NCBI RefSeq assembly: GCF_001610875.1
Contig: NZ_CP011272.1
Location: 3,887,988-3,951,987, forward strand
Length of the DNA: 64,000 bases
Origin: Pirellula sp. SH-Sr6A
GTDB lineage: Bacteria > Planctomycetota > Planctomycetia > Pirellulales > Pirellulaceae
Direction of reading: 5' to 3'
Shown: positions 19,241 through 28,744 of the stretch, in pieces
Position numbering within the stretch: position 1 is the stretch's first letter
Layout: each line of letters opens with the position of its first letter
Notes under the pieces: generated by a model
The model's input: the letters and a program-made list of their open reading frames with translations, nothing else
The model's database searches: none
What the model was told of the DNA's origin: nothing
Position numbers and translations under genes: made by a program

Positions 19241-21754
19241 CTAGTGATTGAAAATGAACTCACGGCTGTTGAGGATAGCCCAGAAAATATCCTGGATTCC
19301 TTGGTCCGCATTAGGCGCTTCCGCAATCGCTTTCACCAAAGTGGCTCGTTCCTCTTCGGTGGGCTTTCGGCTCACGCAACGCATATAAATCTTTTCGATG
19401 ATTTGCTCTTGTGTGAGCCCTTGCTCTTTCCAAGTCTTCAGCAGTCCTCCTTGGTTGATCTTTCCACCGGTGGTTTGACCGTTGATCAAGTGCAGGGCCT
19501 GTGACAAGGATGGATCGGTCGTGGCTTCGTCGGCGCAAACCGTCGTGCGTTGGCTTCGACCAAAGGAGGTGAGGAAGTAGCTGCTCGTCGCACCATCCGC
19601 GATCTGCACCGCGCGGGCACCGATCGGCAATCCTCGGAATTTGTCCTTTGTATTCGTAGCTTGCGAAATGCAATCAAGCAAACTCTCTGCAGGAATACGG
19701 CGAACTGCGGCGTGTGAATAGTTTCGGTCATCCAGTTCGTTCCCTTCGACGGGGGTACAAGAACGCTGATAGGTTTGCGAGTTGCAAATATCGCGAACCA
19801 GTTTCTTAATGTCGTACTTGTATTCGACCAGCTTCCTAGCAAGCTCGTCGAGGAGCTCAGGGTTGCTCGGTGGATTGCTCGCGCGGAAATCGTCGACCGG
19901 GCTAACGATTCCGACTCCCGTGTAGTGAGCCCAGATACGGTTGGCGACACTTTTCGCGAAGAACGGGTTCTCCTCGCTGGTCAGCCATTGGGCCAAGACT
20001 TCACGGCGGTCCTTTCCGGCGACATCGGGGACGTCCCCTCCAAGAAACTTCGGTTTGACCACGGCGCCACCCACAGGGTGGTTGACTTCTCCACCACCGC
20101 TGTTGAAGACGAGGAGCTGTCGATAGTCCTCGCTTTGTTTGCGACCGATCTGGGAGAAGAACGCGGTGAATCCGTAGTAATCATCCATCGTCCATCGATC
20201 GAATGGATGGTTATGGCATTGGGCGCACTGGGTTCGAATTCCCATGAAGACTTGAGCGACGTTTTCGGAGAGCTTCAATCGATCCAGTTCGACTTGGTAG
20301 AAGTTCGTAGCTGGATTCTGGAAGGTTCCACCGGTGGCGGTAATGAGTTCCCGAACGATCTGATCGATCGGTGTGTTCGAGGCAATCTTATTGGTCAACC
20401 AGTTGTAATAAAGATAAGCCGCTTTGTAGCTGACCTGATTGTTGCTCTTGATCATGAGGAGATCGGACCACTTCATCGCCCAGATTTCGCTGAACTCTTT
20501 GCGATCGAGCAAGTTATCGATCCACTTGCTTCGTTTGTCCGGGGTCGTGTCTTGCACGAAGGCCACCGTCTCTTCTTCGGTCGGCAAGAGACCTGTGATA
20601 TCGAGCGTGGTTCGACGAACGAATTCTTCATCGGTGCAAATAGCGCTCTCTGGCAATCGGAGCTTTTGGAGCTTTGCTTTGACCAGGGAATCGATGTAAT
20701 TGCCGTAATGATCCGGGGCTTTGTATGCGATGTTCTCAGGCAAGGCCAGGATTTGAGATCCCACGGTGTGGGTATCAAATCGGGCCATTACAAACGCCTC
20801 ACCTCGCACGCCGCTCTTCACGTTGCCATCGGCATCGACTGCCGCGCTGCGTTCGTTGTTGGTGGTGAAACTGGCCAAATCCCAAACGTCGCGTTGGACC
20901 CCGTCCGCGTAGGTCGCGACAGCGACCAACTGTTGCATCTGTCCTTCACCCTCGATCACCGCCTGATTCGGATAAACGTCCACTTGGGTGACGATCGGAG
21001 AGCGCGCTGCATCGGCCGGGGCCCCGTTCTTGAGCCAAGTCAAAATGGTGTCGTAATGTTTGCTACCTGGCTCCACTTTTTTACCGCCGGAGTGCTGAAC
21101 AGCCCCGGTGGCTTTGAGGAGCAAAAGGCTTTGGTCGGGTACCGCAAGATTGATGCGACGGATACCGATTTCGCGTGTGATACGTTGATAATCGCCGACG
21201 GGATCGTACCCGAACAGACTGAGTCGGAAGCCATCTTTTCCACGAGCCGCGCCGTGGCAGGAGCCCGTGTTGCAGCCGACTTTGGTCAATACTGGCATCA
21301 CGTCTCGTTCGAAGCTGATCGGCCGGACTTGGGAGGAGTTAGTCGACTCGATCGTGGCCTTGGCCGTTTGACCGTTCCAAGTCGCGGTGAGTTCGGCAGT
21401 TCCATCTCCTTTGGGAGAGAGAACAAAATCCTTCCAGTCCGCGACGGTGTCGGCGGAGAATTTCCACTCGGCCATGCGAGTGACGTCTTGGGTTACTCCG
21501 TCTTCGCGGGTCGCAACCGCGATGACGTGTTGTATGTCGCTTTTGGCGCTGAGTTTGATGACGGGCGGGTAAACCGCGATCGACTTCCATGCTGGCTGCG
21601 GCGCTGGAGCTGCGGCGGGAACCGAAGCTTCGGGTGTCGCGGCGGGCGCTGGCGTGCTTTCCTGGGCGAAGGCCGCGCTAGCGATGGCTCCGGAAACACC
21701 GATCAGCATGAGGGAGTTCGCCCAAGGAGCTGTGCGAAAGAACGGGTTGTTCAT
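19241..21754 (-). CDS. Exported DUF1549/DUF1553 cytochrome-type protein with bacterial Ig-like domains
   Basis: An 837-residue exported protein. A signal peptide ends near SAAFAQ. Two Ig-like (Big_2-type) segments (about 60-135 and 250-320) flank a variant heme motif CNTGSCH (CX4CH) in the VLTKVGCN context typical of this planctomycete family. DUF1549 follows, with CAQCH and NHPFDRW, then DUF1553 up to the C-terminus (SREFIFNH). Function is unproven; these proteins always travel with DUF1501 partners and are thought to act at the cell surface or in the periplasm. It lies between the PPC-domain gene (119 bases upstream) and the WD40/coiled-coil gene (16 bases downstream). Confidence 0.9.
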   Translation of the reverse strand: MNNPFFRTAPWANSLMLIGVSGAIASAAFAQESTPAPAATPEASVPAAAPAPQPAWKSIAVYPPVIKLSAKSDIQHVIAVATREDGVTQDVTRMAEWKFSADTVADWKDFVLSPKGDGTAELTATWNGQTAKATIESTNSSQVRPISFERDVMPVLTKVGCNTGSCHGAARGKDGFRLSLFGYDPVGDYQRITREIGIRRINLAVPDQSLLLLKATGAVQHSGGKKVEPGSKHYDTILTWLKNGAPADAARSPIVTQVDVYPNQAVIEGEGQMQQLVAVATYADGVQRDVWDLASFTTNNERSAAVDADGNVKSGVRGEAFVMARFDTHTVGSQILALPENIAYKAPDHYGNYIDSLVKAKLQKLRLPESAICTDEEFVRRTTLDITGLLPTEEETVAFVQDTTPDKRSKWIDNLLDRKEFSEIWAMKWSDLLMIKSNNQVSYKAAYLYYNWLTNKIASNTPIDQIVRELITATGGTFQNPATNFYQVELDRLKLSENVAQVFMGIRTQCAQCHNHPFDRWTMDDYYGFTAFFSQIGRKQSEDYRQLLVFNSGGGEVNHPVGGAVVKPKFLGGDVPDVAGKDRREVLAQWLTSEENPFFAKSVANRIWAHYTGVGIVSPVDDFRASNPPSNPELLDELARKLVEYKYDIKKLVRDICNSQTYQRSCTPVEGNELDDRNYSHAAVRRIPAESLLDCISQATNTKDKFRGLPIGARAVQIADGATSSYFLTSFGRSQRTTVCADEATTDPSLSQALHLINGQTTGGKINQGGLLKTWKEQGLTQEQIIEKIYMRCVSRKPTEEERATLVKAIAEAPNADQGIQDIFWAILNSREFIFNH

Positions 21755-21873
21755 AGGGTGGGTAGCCTGAAGGTGAACTGCTGCTGAAGACTCATTGGCG
21801 GGGCACGTGGCCCCGACCGTTGCACAACCTTGCCGAGGCGGAAGGGTTGTCCATTCTGGATGCCGTCCGCGGA

Positions 21874-24303
21874 CTAGCGACCGCGTTGCTGCTTTAGCTG
21901 CTCCAACCGAGTCAACGGTTTGTCGGTCGGTGGAGGCGGGGCTGCAGCAGTGGTTGCTGCGGCGGTCGTAGCGGGAGGTGCGATTGGAACGTCGATTTGG
22001 ATTTCCGAGTTGCCGTTGACTTGCGTGATCACTCCCTTGTCGGTCGTGACCGTGCCTCGGTAGACAATCGTTTTGTAATTTCCGGCTCGCGTTTCGGGTG
22101 GGATCTGCAGCGTGAAGGCGAGACGCTCTGCATCCGGTGCAAGCTCTTGTTTCGGAGCCACCGCGGTGGTACCTGGCGGGACACCCAAGATCTCGATTTC
22201 GACTTTACCTTCCACCGGTCGTTTCAGTTTTGCTCCCAAGATCACGTCCGCAGGTTTTCCCTGTTCCGCCATCGTCTTAGCAAATTTGAACTCGAACAAC
22301 GGTTCGGTCACATCGATATGAAAGAACTCGCTCGCCAGCACAATCGGACCGTATCCGTTGTCTGTTGTCGCGAGAACGATCAGAGGCCATTTGCGAATCG
22401 CTGCACCGTTGTTGGCGGTGAGAGGCATCTCGATCGAGGATTTGTCCCCTGGGATCGTAACGGTGGAGGCACCGATTCCGGGTGGAGCGTTGAGCAATCT
22501 CACGGTCACCGGCTTATCGAATCCTTCGTTTCTCTTGATGTTGATGGTGAGCGGGAGGGACCCATTGCGAACCAATGGAACCTGAGGCTCGACTACCGCC
22601 ACATCGAATGGGGCTGGATCGATCAAGGCGACGGGTAATCGATGATCGGTTTGCCCCCAAACATCCACGTTGTTCTGTCCTCGGACCAACATGGATCGTT
22701 GACGGAGATTACCCGTGATCTTTTGTTCAGGTGAGGCTTGGATCGAAGCGATAAAGTCGACAATTTTCCCAGTGTTTGCGGCATTCGCATCCGCTCGGAA
22801 GAGCATTTGAACGTTTCCTAAATCGGCGTCGCATTTGGTTTCCAAATGGGTCAGGCCAGGAGGAAGATCGAGGGCTTCGATCTTCGTTTCTCCCCCCACG
22901 AACCGACGTGCGACGTTGACCAAGATGGCCATCCTTCCGCCGCGCGGTACCTCGACCGTTTGTGCGACGTAGCGTTCTTGCTCGGTGATCGTCGCTTCGA
23001 CAGTCGGCGTTTGCAAAAGGACTTCGGCGCGATAAGCGAATTGCTTTCCAAAGCGTCCCAAATGATCGTAGACGCAAACCGCATATTTGCCATCCTCGGG
23101 TACTTTGAACTGGAGGTAGCTATCGGGGCCGCCCGAATCATCGTTTCCGGCGAGTGCCCCTCCTCCGACTTTCCAGACCTGGAGAACCGAGTCGACTTGC
23201 GATCGAATAGGGGATCGCGCGTGAACACGAATCTCGAGTTGTTGGTCCTTTTTGGCTTCGAACACCCAGAAATCCCGATCTTTTTCGGTTTCCAGCAGCC
23301 CGTTGAATGCCGCAGGAACCGCACTGACGATCTCCACCTTATTGTGGTCGTCGTTCGGCTCGGACTCGAGGGCGTTAGGGACGTCGACGACGCGCAGGTA
23401 GTTCGGGGACGGGGCCATCAAACCATCGCGCTGCGACCAAACCTTGAAAGCCTCGGTTGGCTCGTTCGGCAACTGGAATGTTTCTTTCCAAGAGTTGCCG
23501 AGGTTATCGATACAGGTGACTTCAAGCTTTTCACCTGGGCGACCTCCACTGGGGACCATCGCGACGGGGCGAGGGAATCCACCGACATGCAGTCGGTAAC
23601 GGGATCGATCGTTTCCACCGAAGCTGCTTTCGCGGACTTCAATGATGTACTTTCCGTCGCGTGGCGCCACGATGGAGGCCAAGCAATCCTGTTGCAGGAA
23701 GACCGAATCATCGCTCGAGGCAATCTCGAATCTCTTGTCATCGTAAATGGCGATGTAGGGATCGAAGAAGTCGTTGAGATAGGCATGTCGAAGCCCTTCG
23801 ATTTCCACATGAAGCGTCTGCCCCTGTTTGAGTTCGACCTCGAAGTAATCGACGTCTTCGCTCAGCACGACGCCATCGATCGTGGAACCGATAGGGATAG
23901 GTTGAGGTTTGGCGAATTCGTTATTCGGTTCTGTTTCCGCAACGCTGGGCATTGCGGAAACATTGAACAGTCGCAGGTTGCTGATTCCCGTATCGGTCAC
24001 GACACGAAAGGGGTGCAGGTCTGGCGTCACGGTGGCGTCTGCTGCGATCGTGGCTTTGATCACATTCGCATCCACCTTGGTGATGTTTGTCGCCGTCAAG
24101 CCTGGCGAGTAGAACAGCAAGGCCTTCGCATCCCCGAGCCGCGCACCCGAAATGGTGACCTCGGCTGAGGTTCCTCGCTGGATTCCGGAAAGGGATAGAA
24201 CATTCGCGTCTGGATGGCTGGCTCGGGTCGGTGCAGTGCCAAAAGCACCCGCCGACGCCAATCCGAACCCTACAAGCAGGTTGCGCCAAAGATTCATTTT
24301 CAT
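21874..24303 (-). CDS. Exported PPC-domain (pre-peptidase C-terminal) protein
   Basis: An 809-residue exported protein without a visible catalytic domain. After a signal peptide come an IPT-like segment and at least two PPC-type beta-sandwich domains, recognisable by ETEPNNEFAKPQPI...GVVLSEDVDYFEVELKQGQ and SEPNDDHNKVEIV...ETEKDRDFWVFEAKKDQ. More beta-rich domains follow, ending in an Ala/Pro-rich tail. PPC domains often assist secretion or bind surfaces. ATG 24303 is chosen; the frame is open to 24324, immediately next to the DUF1501 stop, so coupling with that gene is likely. Confidence 0.85.
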   Translation of the reverse strand: MKMNLWRNLLVGFGLASAGAFGTAPTRASHPDANVLSLSGIQRGTSAEVTISGARLGDAKALLFYSPGLTATNITKVDANVIKATIAADATVTPDLHPFRVVTDTGISNLRLFNVSAMPSVAETEPNNEFAKPQPIPIGSTIDGVVLSEDVDYFEVELKQGQTLHVEIEGLRHAYLNDFFDPYIAIYDDKRFEIASSDDSVFLQQDCLASIVAPRDGKYIIEVRESSFGGNDRSRYRLHVGGFPRPVAMVPSGGRPGEKLEVTCIDNLGNSWKETFQLPNEPTEAFKVWSQRDGLMAPSPNYLRVVDVPNALESEPNDDHNKVEIVSAVPAAFNGLLETEKDRDFWVFEAKKDQQLEIRVHARSPIRSQVDSVLQVWKVGGGALAGNDDSGGPDSYLQFKVPEDGKYAVCVYDHLGRFGKQFAYRAEVLLQTPTVEATITEQERYVAQTVEVPRGGRMAILVNVARRFVGGETKIEALDLPPGLTHLETKCDADLGNVQMLFRADANAANTGKIVDFIASIQASPEQKITGNLRQRSMLVRGQNNVDVWGQTDHRLPVALIDPAPFDVAVVEPQVPLVRNGSLPLTINIKRNEGFDKPVTVRLLNAPPGIGASTVTIPGDKSSIEMPLTANNGAAIRKWPLIVLATTDNGYGPIVLASEFFHIDVTEPLFEFKFAKTMAEQGKPADVILGAKLKRPVEGKVEIEILGVPPGTTAVAPKQELAPDAERLAFTLQIPPETRAGNYKTIVYRGTVTTDKGVITQVNGNSEIQIDVPIAPPATTAAATTAAAPPPPTDKPLTRLEQLKQQRGR

Positions 24304-24324
24304 CGTGGAGTCCGTGAAGGCCAA

Positions 24325-25626
24325 TTAGGCAAGGATATCGGAGAGAACTTTTCCGCCGTCGCAAATCTCGATGGGACGGTCGCCCGGTGCCATCAACTCT
24401 TTGTCTGCGACGATTCCGAGCAAGTGGTACATGGTGGTCGCGAGATCCTCCGGAGAAACCGGATCGAACTCAGGCTCGGTCGCGGTCGCATCCGACGAAC
24501 CGTAGACCAGCCCACCCTTCACGCCACCCCCGGCGAGCATGACCGAAAAGACCTTGGGCCAGTGATCGCGTCCTGCTTCATTATTGATCTTCGGCGTACG
24601 GCCGAATTCACTGCTGACCATGATCAAGGTGCGAGAGAGAAGCCCGCGCGACTCAAGGTCTTCGATCAATGTCCCGATGGCTTGATCGAGAGGCGGCGTA
24701 TCCCGGCGCATCCCGGCGGAGATTTGGTTGTGCATATCCCAGCCGCCGTAGGTCACGGTGACGAATCGAACGCCGGCCTCGACCAATCGTCGCGCCATGA
24801 GGAGGCGTTGGCCAGCAGCATTGCGTCCATACTTGTCTCGGAGACCATTGTCTTCCGCTTCGATATTGAATGCTTCGCGCGCTTTCTCGCTACTGATAAG
24901 GGAGTAAGCTCGCTGGTAGAACGTGTCCATCGCATTGATCGCGTCGGCGTTCTGTTTCTTTTGGAAGTGCATGTTGACCGCATCCAATGCGGTGCGGCGT
25001 CGCTCGAAGCGAGTCATATCGACGCCGTTGGGCAAATTCAGGTCTTGGACGCGGAAACCCTTGTTCGCTGGGTCGGCTCCCAAGCTAAATGGGCCAAACG
25101 AAGAGCTCAAGTATCCGGTGCCGGCATACTCGTTGGCGGAGTTTGGAATAGCCACATACGGAGGCAAGTTGTTCTTGGGGCCGTATTCGTGACTAATGAC
25201 GGAACCAAAGCTTGGGAAGACCAACGCCGGCGATGGTTTGTAACCGGTGAACATATTGTGCGTCCCACGCTCGTGGGCTGCTTCACCGTGGGTCATCGAT
25301 CGAATAACCGTCAAGCGATCGGAAAGCGACGCCAGCCTCGGCAAGGTTTCGCAGAAGACGTCGCCGGTTTTGGTTTTGATTGTTCCGAGCTCCCCTCGAT
25401 ACTCGAGCGGGCTGTAAGGCTTTGGATCGAACGTTTCTTGGTGTGCGATACCGCCAGGGAGGAAGATGTGAATGACGCTGTCCGCCTTCGCATCGATAAA
25501 GTCGTAGTGCTTCTGGTCGGCCTGGGCTCGCAACCGGAACAGATCACCCATCGAGAGTCCGAGCCCTCCCAGAGCACCCACGGTGAGAAAACCTCGACGA
25601 CCAAGCGGATTACCGAGACATCGCAT
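24325..25626 (-). CDS. Tat-exported DUF1501 protein (sulfatase-like fold)
   Basis: A 433-residue DUF1501 protein, first gene of the five-gene operon. A twin-arginine-like signal (GRRGFLTVG) opens the protein. The core has family blocks HIFLPGGIAHQETFDPK, TVIRSMTHGEAAHERGTHNMFTGY and MVSSEFGRTPKIN. DUF1501 proteins share the alkaline phosphatase/sulfatase fold, but a defined activity is not established. AGGT six bases before ATG 25626 is the likely ribosome binding site. It pairs with the DUF1549/DUF1553 gene two positions downstream, the standard planctomycete pairing. Confidence 0.92.
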   Translation of the reverse strand: MRCLGNPLGRRGFLTVGALGGLGLSMGDLFRLRAQADQKHYDFIDAKADSVIHIFLPGGIAHQETFDPKPYSPLEYRGELGTIKTKTGDVFCETLPRLASLSDRLTVIRSMTHGEAAHERGTHNMFTGYKPSPALVFPSFGSVISHEYGPKNNLPPYVAIPNSANEYAGTGYLSSSFGPFSLGADPANKGFRVQDLNLPNGVDMTRFERRRTALDAVNMHFQKKQNADAINAMDTFYQRAYSLISSEKAREAFNIEAEDNGLRDKYGRNAAGQRLLMARRLVEAGVRFVTVTYGGWDMHNQISAGMRRDTPPLDQAIGTLIEDLESRGLLSRTLIMVSSEFGRTPKINNEAGRDHWPKVFSVMLAGGGVKGGLVYGSSDATATEPEFDPVSPEDLATTMYHLLGIVADKELMAPGDRPIEICDGGKVLSDILA

Positions 25627-25967
25627 TATGACCTACTCTCCTGTTGAGAAATTCGATTGGGCTTTACCAAACACAGCCACCCACTCCTTTTCCGATCTAT
25701 CGACCCTCGGGCCGATTTGTGGTTCCACAAGGCCGGTTTATGGTGCCAAGAGGATGTGCCATGATCAAGGCGGGCTGACGGTTGATCTAACGTAAGGCGG
25801 GAGGATGGGAGAACCTATGCTAGGTCCTCCGCGGGGATCCGGCTATTATAGTACTCGCCGAATGTGGTTTGTACCCGGATCCCGTGTGAAACACTTGCGA
25901 ATTTTCAAGTTATCCCGCGGACCCCTGTCTCGTTTCGAGCACACCTGTATCCAAAAGGCAACACTCG
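25627..25967. other. Intergenic region between divergent DUF1501 operon and Tat sugar-isomerase gene
   Basis: This 341-base stretch lies between two divergent transcription units and should hold both promoters. Apart from the inverted repeat listed separately I see no open frame or RNA gene in it. Confidence 0.5.
25808..25830 (-). promoter_or_regulatory. Inverted repeat in the DUF1501 operon leader/operator region
   Basis: A 10-base arm, GGAGGACCTA on the minus strand, pairs across a 3-base loop with TAGGTTCTCC. Read as minus-strand RNA it pairs completely (one G-U); read as plus-strand RNA it has one A-C mismatch. It lies about 180 bases before the DUF1501 start. It could be an operator or a leader hairpin. 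A three-base loop suits a protein-binding DNA palindrome at least as well as an RNA stem. Confidence 0.35.
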
Positions 25968-26924
25968 ATGTCCTCACAATCACCTTTGCGTCCCGATTTC
26001 CAGATGGGCCGCCGTCGAATTCTGTCCGGTGCCTCCACTGCGTTCGCGGGGCTCGCGGTCGGCGGGTCTAGCTGGCAAGTCCTTGCTCAAACCACATCGA
26101 ATACGTCGGTTCCGGCCCCGAACGAGATGCGATTTGGGCTGGTAACCTACCAGTGGGGTAAGGATATGGACCTGCCTACGGTGATCGCTGCTTGCCAGGC
26201 GGCTGAAATGGGAGGGGTAGAATTGCGGACCGAGCATCGGCACCGGGTCGAACCCGCGCTGACAAAGCTTGAGCGATCCGAGGTAAAAAAGCGCTTTGCG
26301 GACAGCGGGATCGAGTTGATTGGGTACGGTTCCAACTGCGAATTCCATTCGGCCGACCCAGCTGTGGTGCAAAAGAATATTGAGCAAACCAAAGAGCTCA
26401 TCCACCTCATGCACGATTGCGGGGGGAGCGGGGTCAAAGTGAAACCGAACGGATTCGCATCGGGAGTTCCTAGGGAAAAGACCATCGAGCAAATCGGCAA
26501 AGCCCTTCAAGAGCTTGCCGCGTATGGAGAAGGCTATGGTCAGCAAATCCGATTGGAGGTGCATGGCTCGAACACCAGTCGACTGGATGTGATTCGGGAC
26601 ATCTTTCAAGTGGCGGAGCACCGCAACGCGGCCGTCTGCTGGAACAGCAATCAAGAAGATTTGGTTTCGCCAGGCCTTGCGACCCATTTTGGAATGGTGA
26701 AATCGCGCTTGGGAGATACAACACATGTCCGCAAACTCGACGATGGTGATTATCCCTATGCCGAGCTATTCGAACTGTTGCTACGAGCGAATTACCAAGG
26801 ATGGGTGTTGCTCGAAGCGCACTCCAATCCAGAAGACAAAGTCGCTGCCATGAAGCAACAGACTGCTGTCTTCCGCTCGCTTCTCGCCGCCGTGCGAGTC
26901 AAGCTGGCCGCCAACCAACCATAA
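25968..26924 (+). CDS. Tat-exported sugar phosphate isomerase/epimerase-type TIM-barrel protein
   Basis: A 318-residue protein with an N-terminal twin-arginine signal (MGRRRILSGAS) and an AP-endonuclease-2/xylose-isomerase-like TIM barrel. Recognisable parts are MRFGLVTYQWGKD, a GVELRTEHRH strand end, VKVKPNG, RLEVHG and the C-terminal YQGWVLLEAHSNPED. The fold usually binds a divalent metal and isomerises or epimerises sugars; the substrate is unknown. Export fits other exported sugar enzymes here. An MFS gene starts 12 bases after its stop. Confidence 0.82.
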   Translation: MSSQSPLRPDFQMGRRRILSGASTAFAGLAVGGSSWQVLAQTTSNTSVPAPNEMRFGLVTYQWGKDMDLPTVIAACQAAEMGGVELRTEHRHRVEPALTKLERSEVKKRFADSGIELIGYGSNCEFHSADPAVVQKNIEQTKELIHLMHDCGGSGVKVKPNGFASGVPREKTIEQIGKALQELAAYGEGYGQQIRLEVHGSNTSRLDVIRDIFQVAEHRNAAVCWNSNQEDLVSPGLATHFGMVKSRLGDTTHVRKLDDGDYPYAELFELLLRANYQGWVLLEAHSNPEDKVAAMKQQTAVFRSLLAAVRVKLAANQP

Positions 26925-26935
26925 CCAACCTACGA

Positions 26936-28222
26936 ATGTCCGATTCTCCCAACCATTCCGAATCATCGACGAAGGGGACAACGAAACCGCCTCGTCAAGC
27001 TGCGATCGCCTTCATCATGATCACAGTGATCCTCGACGTTCTTTCGTTGGGGTTGATCATTCCGGTACTGCAAAAGTTGATCAAAGAGCTTGTCGGTGGC
27101 GACGAGTCGGTGGCTGCCTTCTATATCGGGCTTTTCGGAACGCTTTGGGCGTTGATGCAGTTTTTCTGTTCGCCCATTATCGGTGCTCTTTCCGACCGCT
27201 ACGGCCGGCGCCCCGTGCTATTGGTTTCGACTTTTGGGTTGGGGCTGGACTTCGTGTTGCTCGCGCTGGCTCCCAATTTGACGTGGTTGTTGATCGGCCG
27301 GATTATCACCGGGATGACCGCGGCAAGCTTCTCGACCGCGCAGGCTTATCTCGCCGACGTCACTCCGCCGGAGCGTCGAACGGCAGCGTTTGGTTTGTTT
27401 GGGGCGGCATTCGGAATCGGGTTTGTGCTAGGCCCGGCGGTGGGTGGGATGCTTGGGTCGATCGATCTGCGGCTTCCCTTTTGGGCTTCCGCATTCCTGA
27501 CCTTGGCGAATGGTTTTTACGGTTACTTCGTATTGCCCGAGTCGTTGCCCAAGGACAAACGCAGTGCCTTCAGCTGGAAGCGAGCCAATCCGCTCGGTTC
27601 CCTTCAATTGCTTCGATCCAAGCCAGGTTTATTACCCATGGCTATTATCCTCTTGCTCTACCAGCTCGCGCACTTGGCATTTCAGAACGTCTTTGTTCTT
27701 TATACCGATACGCACTTTGGATGGGAGCCTTGGCAAATCGGGTTATCGCTCGGAACGGTCGGCATCCTCAACATGATCGTACAGGGAGGTTTGATCCGAC
27801 CCGCGATTCGGAGGTTCGGTGAACGGAAGCTGGTCTTTGTCGGTTTGACAGGTGGGATCATTGGGTTCGCAGCCTACACCCTCGCGCGCGATGGGACGAC
27901 GTTTTATTGGTGTACGATCTTGTTTGCGTTGATGGGATTCTTTCAAGCTTCTATCAACGGGGTGATGTCCACACGATTGGGGCCATCGGAGCAGGGACGC
28001 CTATCGGGTGCGAATAGCTCCATGATGGGAATCGCCGGGCTGATTGGGCCGTCTCTTTACGCCACCGTTTTCGCTTGGTCGGTCCATCCCGACCGCTCCC
28101 CGCTTTGGCAAGGTGCACCGTTCGCAGTTGCTTGCGGTATTCTAGTCCTCGCGTTGATCTTGGCGTTTTTCACCGTACCCCAGCGAGCGACCGCGCAAGC
28201 TGCGGTTTCCACACAACCGTGA
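26936..28222 (+). CDS. MFS transporter, TetA-like
   Basis: A 428-residue polytopic membrane protein of the major facilitator superfamily. The N-terminal half has the TetA-type sequence SPIIGALSDRYGRRPVLL (motif A) and GFVLGPAVGGMLG (motif C, typical of drug:proton antiporters). ATG 26936 precedes the first helix by 26 polar residues. The frame is open upstream but overlaps the isomerase gene. Resemblance to tetracycline efflux does not prove the substrate; planctomycete relatives are general exporters. It is probably cotranscribed with the isomerase gene. Confidence 0.88.
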   Translation: MSDSPNHSESSTKGTTKPPRQAAIAFIMITVILDVLSLGLIIPVLQKLIKELVGGDESVAAFYIGLFGTLWALMQFFCSPIIGALSDRYGRRPVLLVSTFGLGLDFVLLALAPNLTWLLIGRIITGMTAASFSTAQAYLADVTPPERRTAAFGLFGAAFGIGFVLGPAVGGMLGSIDLRLPFWASAFLTLANGFYGYFVLPESLPKDKRSAFSWKRANPLGSLQLLRSKPGLLPMAIILLLYQLAHLAFQNVFVLYTDTHFGWEPWQIGLSLGTVGILNMIVQGGLIRPAIRRFGERKLVFVGLTGGIIGFAAYTLARDGTTFYWCTILFALMGFFQASINGVMSTRLGPSEQGRLSGANSSMMGIAGLIGPSLYATVFAWSVHPDRSPLWQGAPFAVACGILVLALILAFFTVPQRATAQAAVSTQP

Positions 28223-28284
28223 CATGAGTGGGGAAGAGCCAGTCGTCTGTCTTCCTCTCCGCTCATTCGCTTTGGACCGTTCTT

Positions 28285-28710
28285 ATGGATGCTGCCAGCC
28301 CCCGCGTGATCGTTTATGGGATCGAGCCCGATCTCAGCGCAACAGAGTTCATCGATTGCTTGAGACGCTCGACGCTCGCGCAGCGAAGACCGGTCGATCA
28401 GATCGAAACCATCGAAAGTATGCTGCGCCACGCGCAAGTGATAGTGACGGCTCGCGACGAATCGGGCTTGCTCGTCGGGGTGGCTCGCGCGATCACCGAC
28501 TTTGCGTACTGCACCTACCTCTCCGATTTAGCCGTCGACGAAGCGCATCAGAAACAGGGCATCGGACGTGAACTATTGCGACGGAGCCACGAAGCGGCGG
28601 GATTGGGGACGACGCTCATACTGCTATCAGCTCCCAAGGCGACTACCTACTATCCGCATGTTGGACTAGAGCAGCACCCCAGCGCCTGGATCATTCCTCG
28701 CCAAACATGA
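28285..28710 (+). CDS. GNAT-family N-acetyltransferase
   Basis: A 141-residue cytoplasmic acetyltransferase. The acetyl-CoA-binding core reads [21 protein letters not shown], with the Q/RxxGxG/A pyrophosphate loop, and [10 protein letters not shown] fits the C-terminal beta-bulge. The acceptor is unknown. ATG 28285 gives the usual GNAT length; a GTG at 28228, six bases after the MFS stop, would add 19 residues. It converges with the BON-domain gene. Confidence 0.82.
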   Translation: MDAASPRVIVYGIEPDLSATEFIDCLRRSTLAQRRPVDQIETIESMLRHAQVIVTARDESGLLVGVARAITDFAYCTYLSDLAVDEAHQKQGIGRELLRRSHEAAGLGTTLILLSAPKATTYYPHVGLEQHPSAWIIPRQT

Positions 28711-28744
28711 GCGGCCGAACCGAAGTTGCGGCCGAACCGAAGTT
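28711..28744. repeat. Perfect 17-base tandem duplication
   Basis: GCGGCCGAACCGAAGTT occurs twice back to back, 28711-28727 and 28728-28744. The array fills the gap between the convergent GNAT and BON genes; the second copy ends inside the BON stop codon. It looks like a slippage duplication rather than a functional site. Confidence 0.9.

Noticed and set aside
20225-20250. tRNA-like GGTTCGAATTCCC segment
   Set aside because: It lies inside the DUF1553 coding region and no cloverleaf can be formed around it.
19775-21787. A 670-codon plus-strand open frame opposite the DUF1549/DUF1553 gene
   Set aside because: It lies wholly antisense to a well-supported gene with heme and family motifs, has no domain of its own and reflects codon bias on the other strand.
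22846-25647. Long plus-strand frames opposite the PPC-domain and DUF1501 genes (22846-24168, 24214-25647)
   Set aside because: Both are antisense shadows of genes with clear signal peptides and domains; their translations match no family.
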